Of a stretch of 64,000 nt of DNA, positions 59,816 to 64,000 are shown in pieces (position 1 is the first letter of the stretch; every line of letters starts with the position of its first letter). The DNA comes from Verrucomicrobium sp. GTDB lineage: Bacteria > Verrucomicrobiota > Verrucomicrobiia > Methylacidiphilales > GAS474. The DNA lies in assembly GCA_028283855.1 (NCBI GenBank), contig JAPWJX010000001.1, positions 124,001 to 188,000 on the forward strand, written 5' to 3'. The notes beneath the pieces are model-generated. The model was not told the DNA's origin and ran no database searches. It worked only from the letters and a program-made list of their open reading frames with translations. A program made the translations under genes and the position numbers.

Positions 59816-61312
59816 ATGTCCCGTTCCGCCGCTGAAATCAAGGCCGAGATCCTCCGGCTGACCCGCGAATATTCCGCCCTGGCCCACAAGGCGCAGCGCC
59901 CCGGCGTCGAGAACGCCGCGCCGTTCCACCCCGGCCAGACCACCGTCCCCTACGCGGGCCGCGTCTTCGACGAGGACGAGGTGGAGGCCGCCGTCGGCGC
60001 GACGCTCGACTTCTGGCTCACTCTGGGGCCGGAAGGCGAGGCCTTCGAGAAGGAGCTGGCGGGCTACCTGGGCGTCAAATACTCCCTTTTGGTCAACTCC
60101 GGCTCCTCCGCCAACCTGGTCGCCTTCGCCACCCTGACCAGCCACAAGCTGCCGCCCGCGCGCCGCGTCCGCCCGGGGGACGAGGTCATCACCGTCGCCG
60201 CCGGGTTCCCCACCACCGTCGCCCCCATCCTGCAGAACGGCGCCGTCCCCGTCTTCCTGGACAACGACCCCGCCACCGGCAACCTCCGCATCGAGCGGCT
60301 GGAGGAGGCCTTCGTCCCCGGCAAGACGAAGGCCGTCATGATCGCCCACACCCTGGGCAACCCCTTCGACCTCGGCGCCGTCCTCGAGTTCTGCCGCAGG
60401 CACGACCTCTGGCTGATCGAGGACAACTGCGACGCCCTGGGCTGCACCTATTCGATGCCGATCGAGCGGGCCAAGGCCCTCGGCTTCACGGAGAACTCCC
60501 CCGGCATCCCGGCGGACGGCACCCACATCACCCGCTACACCGGCACCTGGGGGGACCTCTCCACCCAGTCCTTCTACCCGCCGCACCACCTGACGATGGG
60601 GGAGGGCGGCGCGGTCAGCATCGTCTCCCGCCCGCCGCTGAAGACCTACGCGGAAAGCTTCCGCGATTGGGGCCGCGACTGCTGGTGCCCCAGCGGCAAG
60701 GACAATACCTGCCAGAAGCGCTTCGGCTGGCAACTGGGCGAGCTTCCGGAGGGCTACGACCACAAGTACATCTACAGCCATTTCGGCTATAACCTGAAGC
60801 CCCTGGATCCGCAGGCCGCCATCGGCCGCCGCCAGCTGAAGAAGCTCCCCGCCTTCGTCGAGGCGCGGAAGCAAAACTGGGAGCGCCTCCGCGCGGGCTT
60901 GGCCGATTGCGCCGACGTCTTCGACTTCTCCCTGCCGACCCACGCCACGGGCTGGACGCCGCAGGGCTTCACCTGGGACGCCACCGGCTGCCGGACCGAC
61001 TGCTCCTGGTTCGGCTTCATGATCCGGATCAAGGCGGGCGCGCCCTTCACCCACACCGATCTGGCCCGCCACCTGGACGAGAAGAAGATCGGCAACCGCA
61101 TGCTCTTCGGCGGCAACCTGCTGCGGCAGCCCGCCTTCGTCCAGCTGCGGAAGGACCGCCCGGAGGCCTTCCGCGTCGTCGGGGAGATGGCCGGCGCCGA
61201 CGAGATCATGCGCTCCGCCCTCTTCCTGGGGACCTACCCGGGCCTCTCCGAGGCGATGCTCGACTACGAGATCGAGACCGTCCGCGCCTTCGTCAAAAAG
61301 GCGAAGGGGTAG
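59816..61312 (+). CDS. rfbH: CDP-4-keto-6-deoxyglucose 3-dehydrase (E1)
   Basis: A 498-aa PLP/[2Fe-2S] enzyme that begins C-3 deoxygenation in dideoxyhexose synthesis. It has an aminotransferase fold (LLVNSGSSANLVAFATL; LIEDNCDALGCTY), but at the PLP-Lys site reads FYPPHHLTMGEGG, with H257 where aminotransferases have Lys, the defining E1 feature. The iron-sulfur ligands C289-x-C291-x7-C299 (DCWCPSGKDNTC) are present, with C205 or C210 as the likely fourth. ATG 59816 matches the family start (RSAAEIKAEILRLTREY). The E3 ferredoxin-type reductase it needs is not in the window. Confidence 0.95.
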   Translation: MSRSAAEIKAEILRLTREYSALAHKAQRPGVENAAPFHPGQTTVPYAGRVFDEDEVEAAVGATLDFWLTLGPEGEAFEKELAGYLGVKYSLLVNSGSSANLVAFATLTSHKLPPARRVRPGDEVITVAAGFPTTVAPILQNGAVPVFLDNDPATGNLRIERLEEAFVPGKTKAVMIAHTLGNPFDLGAVLEFCRRHDLWLIEDNCDALGCTYSMPIERAKALGFTENSPGIPADGTHITRYTGTWGDLSTQSFYPPHHLTMGEGGAVSIVSRPPLKTYAESFRDWGRDCWCPSGKDNTCQKRFGWQLGELPEGYDHKYIYSHFGYNLKPLDPQAAIGRRQLKKLPAFVEARKQNWERLRAGLADCADVFDFSLPTHATGWTPQGFTWDATGCRTDCSWFGFMIRIKAGAPFTHTDLARHLDEKKIGNRMLFGGNLLRQPAFVQLRKDRPEAFRVVGEMAGADEIMRSALFLGTYPGLSEAMLDYEIETVRAFVKKAKG

Positions 61313-61313
61313 G

Positions 61314-62255
61314 ATGAAGATCCTCCTCACGGGGCTCTCCTCCCTGAGCGGCCTGCGTTTTGCCCAGGCCCTCCGGCGGAAAGGGCACGAGGTGTGGGGA
61401 GGTGTGACGCGCGCGAGCCTCGACCAATACGACGGCCTGCGCCGCGCCCGGCTGCAGGAGTGGGACGGGCCGGTCCTGACCCGGCTGCAATTCGGCTCGC
61501 CCGGGTTCCTCGCCGCGCTGGAGCGGGAAGGGCCTTTCGACCTCTGCTGCCATCACGGCGCGGAGATCAGTGACTACCGCAACCCGCAGTTCGACTTCCT
61601 GGACGCCGCGCGGCGCAACACCGGCGACGCGCTGGCCGCCTGCCAGGCCCTGGCCGCTTCCGGCTGCCGCGCCCTCCTGGCCACCGGCTCCTACTTCGAG
61701 GCGGAGGAAGGCGGCACGCCCCGGGACGACCAGCGGGCGATCTACGCCTACGGCCTCTCCAAGACCTTGAGCTGGCACATCCTGCGCCACGCCTCGGAGC
61801 GGGCGGGCCTCCTGCCGGCCAAGTTTGTGATGCCGACCCCCTTCGGTGCGCTGGAGGAGCCCCGGCTGGCCGCCTACCTCGTCTCGCGCTGGAAGGCGGG
61901 GGAGACGCCCGTTCTGCAGACCCCCTTCTACGTGCGGGACCACCTGCCCATCGACCTGATGGCGGAGGGCTACGCCCAGTTCTGCGAGCGGGTTGCCTTG
62001 GCTCCTAGGGAAACCCCCGCCGCGATCTTCCGCCCCTCGGGATTCGTCGAGAGCGTCGGGGCCTTCGCGGAGCGCCTCGCCGATGAATTCGGCCGCCGGG
62101 AGGGGAAGGCCTTCAGTGTCGACGCCTCCACCCAGTCCAGCCAGGAGGAGCCGCAGGACCGCCGCAACACGGAGAGCCTGCTGACCTCCGTCTATCCGTG
62201 GGATGCCCAGGCTTTCTGGGACGCCTACCACGCGTTCTACTTCCGCCAGGGCTGA
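61314..62255 (+). CDS. NAD-dependent epimerase/dehydratase, likely final CDP-sugar reductase
   Basis: A 313-aa extended SDR. The N-terminal loop LLTGLSSLSGLRFAQAL (residues 4-20) is a variant of GxxGxxG with Ser substitutions. The active site has a Ser/Thr-containing LLATGSYFEAEEGG and Y-G-L-S-K (YAYGLSKTLSW). It directly follows rfbH (1 nt gap), where RfbJ/RfbS-type 4-ketoreductases that finish CDP-abequose or paratose would be expected. That identity is from context; an epimerase on another sugar is possible. Frame and length (313 aa) fit SDR enzymes. Confidence 0.8.
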   Translation: MKILLTGLSSLSGLRFAQALRRKGHEVWGGVTRASLDQYDGLRRARLQEWDGPVLTRLQFGSPGFLAALEREGPFDLCCHHGAEISDYRNPQFDFLDAARRNTGDALAACQALAASGCRALLATGSYFEAEEGGTPRDDQRAIYAYGLSKTLSWHILRHASERAGLLPAKFVMPTPFGALEEPRLAAYLVSRWKAGETPVLQTPFYVRDHLPIDLMAEGYAQFCERVALAPRETPAAIFRPSGFVESVGAFAERLADEFGRREGKAFSVDASTQSSQEEPQDRRNTESLLTSVYPWDAQAFWDAYHAFYFRQG

Positions 62256-62314
62256 TTTGCCTTGGCGCATCCTGTGCGCGCCGGTAGCTTCGCTCGCATT
62301 CGCGCCTTTTCCGG

Positions 62315-63283
62315 ATGACCGCCCGCAAAACCATCAGCCTCCTCCTGCCCGCCTACAACGAGGCGGCGAATCTCCCCGAGGTCTTCCGCCGCGTGGAGGC
62401 CGTGGCCGCCGTCCTGCAGCCCCGGTATGACGTCGAATTCCTCCTCATGGACAATTGCAGCACCGACGGGACCTCCGCCCTCTGCCGGGAAAAGTGCGCG
62501 CAGGACGACCGCTACCGCTACCTCCGCTATTCCCGCAACTTCGGCGCGGAGGCCTCCATGCTGGCGGGCCTCGACCACGCCCGCGGAGACGCCGCCGTCT
62601 TCGTCTACACCGACCTGCAGGACCCGCCGGAGCTGATCCCGGAAATGGCGGCCAAGTGGGAGGAGGGCAACGAGGTCGTCTACGGCTTGGTCCGCCGCCG
62701 CAACGACTACAGCCTCTTCAAGACCGTCGGGGCGAAGATCTACTACGGCCTCCTCCGCCGCCTGGCCGACATCGCCCTGCCGGAGAACGCCACCGATTTC
62801 CGTCTGATGGATCGCAAGGTGCTCGACGCCCTGGGCCAGCTGCGGGAGCGGGACCGCTACCTGCGCGGCCTCGTCCATTGGGTCGGCTTCCGGCAGACCG
62901 GCATCCCCTACGACCGCAGCCCCCGCGTCCACGGGGAGACCAAGTATCCCATCTGGACCAGCGTCAAGTTCGGCCTCAACGCCGTCTTCTGCTTCTCGTC
63001 CAAGCCCCTCCAGATCGCCACCTACCTGGGCTTCTTCTTCACCCTGCTTTCCGTCGCGCTCGGGTTCTTCTACCTGCTGCTCAAGCTGGCTCCGGCCCTC
63101 GGCCTGCCGCTGCCCGCCGACATCGCGCCGCCGCTCGGCGTCACCACCATCGTCCTCCTGATCCTCCTCAACCTGGGGCTCAACACCCTCTTCCTGGGCA
63201 TCGTCGGCCAATACCTGGCCCGCGTCTACAACCAGGGGAAGCAGCGGCCGCTCTACATCGTCGACGAAAAGATCGGCTTCTGA
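62315..63283 (+). CDS. Glycosyltransferase family 2, DPM/GtrB-like
   Basis: A 322-aa membrane-anchored GT2 enzyme. The GT-A domain starts ISLLLPAYNEAANLPEVFRR, has DNCSTDGTSALCREK, YTDLQDPPELIPEM (the catalytic D-x-D-like Asp cluster), and TDFRLMDRKVLDAL, followed by DRYLRGLVHWVGFRQTGIPYDR. Two C-terminal membrane helices (about 235-258 and 268-300) are as in GtrB/ArnC-type transferases, which move a sugar to undecaprenyl phosphate. It would supply a lipid-linked sugar to the surface-glycan pathway encoded upstream. Confidence 0.93.
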   Translation: MTARKTISLLLPAYNEAANLPEVFRRVEAVAAVLQPRYDVEFLLMDNCSTDGTSALCREKCAQDDRYRYLRYSRNFGAEASMLAGLDHARGDAAVFVYTDLQDPPELIPEMAAKWEEGNEVVYGLVRRRNDYSLFKTVGAKIYYGLLRRLADIALPENATDFRLMDRKVLDALGQLRERDRYLRGLVHWVGFRQTGIPYDRSPRVHGETKYPIWTSVKFGLNAVFCFSSKPLQIATYLGFFFTLLSVALGFFYLLLKLAPALGLPLPADIAPPLGVTTIVLLILLNLGLNTLFLGIVGQYLARVYNQGKQRPLYIVDEKIGF

Positions 63284-63330
63284 CCGGGCCGGGGGTTCTC
63301 GGAAGGCCCGGCGTCCCGCCCGCACCTTTT

Positions 63331-64000
63331 ATGAAACCCAACCGCGTCCTCATCGGCACCTGCCTCGTCGCCGCCCTTGGCGGAACCCTCTTCGGCTTCG
63401 ACACGGCCGTCATCTCCGGCGTGCAGGACGCGCTGCGGGACCTCTTCCATTTGGACGGCTTCCAGCAGGGGATGGTGACGGCGGTCGCCCTCGTCGGCAC
63501 GGTGCTGGGCGCGCTCATCGCGGCCAAGCCGGGCGACCTCTATGGCCGCCGCGATTCCCTGAAGGTGGCGGGCGTCTTCTACCTGGCCTGCGCCCTCGGC
63601 TGCGCCTTGGCGTGGAACCTGGCCTCCCTCGTCTTCTTCCGCTTCCTGGGCGGTGTGGCCGTCGGCGCCTCCTCCGTCCTGGGGCCGCTCTACCTGGCGG
63701 AGATCTCCCCCGCGCGGTGGCGCGGGCGGCTGGTCGGCTTCTTCCAGTTCAACGTCGTCTTCGGCATCCTCCTGGCCTTCCTGAGCAATTACCTCGTCGG
63801 CCTCGGGGATTTCGGCGCCCACGAATGGCGGTGGAAGCTGGGCGTGCAGGTCGTCCCGGCTTTCCTCTTCTTCGTCCTCCTCTGGCTCATCCCGCGCAGC
63901 CCGCGCTGGCTGGTCATGCGGGGGCACGACGCGGAGGCGCTCCACGTCCTGCGCCTCATCGGGGAGGAAGACCCGGAGCGGACGGTCGGGCGGATCCGCC
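63331..64000 (+). CDS. MFS sugar transporter, N-terminal part
   Basis: The first 223 codons of a major facilitator of the sugar-porter group, cut by the window edge. The start MKPNRVLIGTCLVAALGG leads into LFGFDTAVISGV, the sugar-porter helix 1 signature. The loop 2-3 motif follows (KPGDLYGRRDSLKVAG), then RFLGGVAVGASSVLGPLYLAEISPARWRGRLVG with the PESPR-equivalent later as IPRSPRWLVMRG. Six membrane helices are visible. It probably imports a hexose or pentose by proton symport. It follows the GT2 gene by 47 nt on the same strand. Confidence 0.9.
   Translation, partial: MKPNRVLIGTCLVAALGGTLFGFDTAVISGVQDALRDLFHLDGFQQGMVTAVALVGTVLGALIAAKPGDLYGRRDSLKVAGVFYLACALGCALAWNLASLVFFRFLGGVAVGASSVLGPLYLAEISPARWRGRLVGFFQFNVVFGILLAFLSNYLVGLGDFGAHEWRWKLGVQVVPAFLFFVLLWLIPRSPRWLVMRGHDAEALHVLRLIGEEDPERTVGRIR

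Overview
The window is a very GC-rich chromosomal segment of a Gram-negative bacterium, with almost no non-coding DNA. The Gram-negative call rests on an RND tripartite efflux system with an outer-membrane lipoprotein channel, a porin-like protein, a protein with a lipid-A-disaccharide-synthase N-terminal (LAB_N) domain, and CDP-deoxyhexose genes typical of O-antigen loci. FabV, TrmFO, a CBS/DRTGG family II pyrophosphatase, the circularly permuted ATP-grasp/alpha-E/transglutaminase trio and a glycan-degrading block with a Tat-exported enzyme would fit Verrucomicrobiota or a related PVC/Acidobacteria-like lineage. That placement is inference from gene content; there is no rRNA here. No CRISPR array, transposase, integrase or prophage was seen.

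Layout. 0-6 kb: a cut-off secreted protein gene, a DUF892 ferritin-like gene, two tandem paralogous putative secreted metallopeptidases (HExxH...E) and FabV. 6-12.8 kb: an RND permease-adaptor operon, divergent from its outer-membrane factor; the adaptor has an unusual heptad-repeat cytoplasmic head. 12.8-14.5 kb: a three-gene cassette of unknown function that includes a DUF6932/nucleotidyltransferase-like protein. 14.6-21 kb: a tightly packed five-gene operon trmFO > family II PPase > ATP-grasp > alpha-E > transglutaminase. 21-26.7 kb: mixed housekeeping and unknown genes and a tRNA-Ile2(CAT). 26.7-34.8 kb: a sialoglycan/mannoside utilisation block (sodium:solute symporter, sialate O-acetylesterase, GH38 alpha-mannosidase, Tat-exported TIM-barrel-like protein). 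34.8-42.6 kb: malto-oligosyltrehalose synthase, a proline-rich tail-anchored protein, thioredoxin, initiator tRNA, cupin, a PoxB-type enzyme with two compensating frameshifts, and a porin.

42.7-53.8 kb: Tex, a CPA1 antiporter and a PanE-like reductase in overlapping frames; an AraC regulator divergent from an SDR; a RibD-like reductase; a single-domain response regulator; an LLM-type monooxygenase; topoisomerase IB and Ohr/OsmC. 53.9-64 kb: a surface-polysaccharide locus with two large polytopic membrane proteins, the second in strikingly AT-richer DNA, then RfbF-RfbG-RfbH, an SDR likely to finish a CDP-dideoxyhexose, a GT2 polyprenyl-sugar transferase and a truncated sugar-porter MFS gene.

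Translation starts are often without a clear Shine-Dalgarno sequence, non-ATG starts are common, and many neighbours overlap by 4 nt (ATGA/GTGA/TTGA when co-directional; reciprocal stop overlaps when convergent). These points make several N-termini uncertain, as noted in the entries. No gene-free stretch longer than about 200 nt exists in the window.
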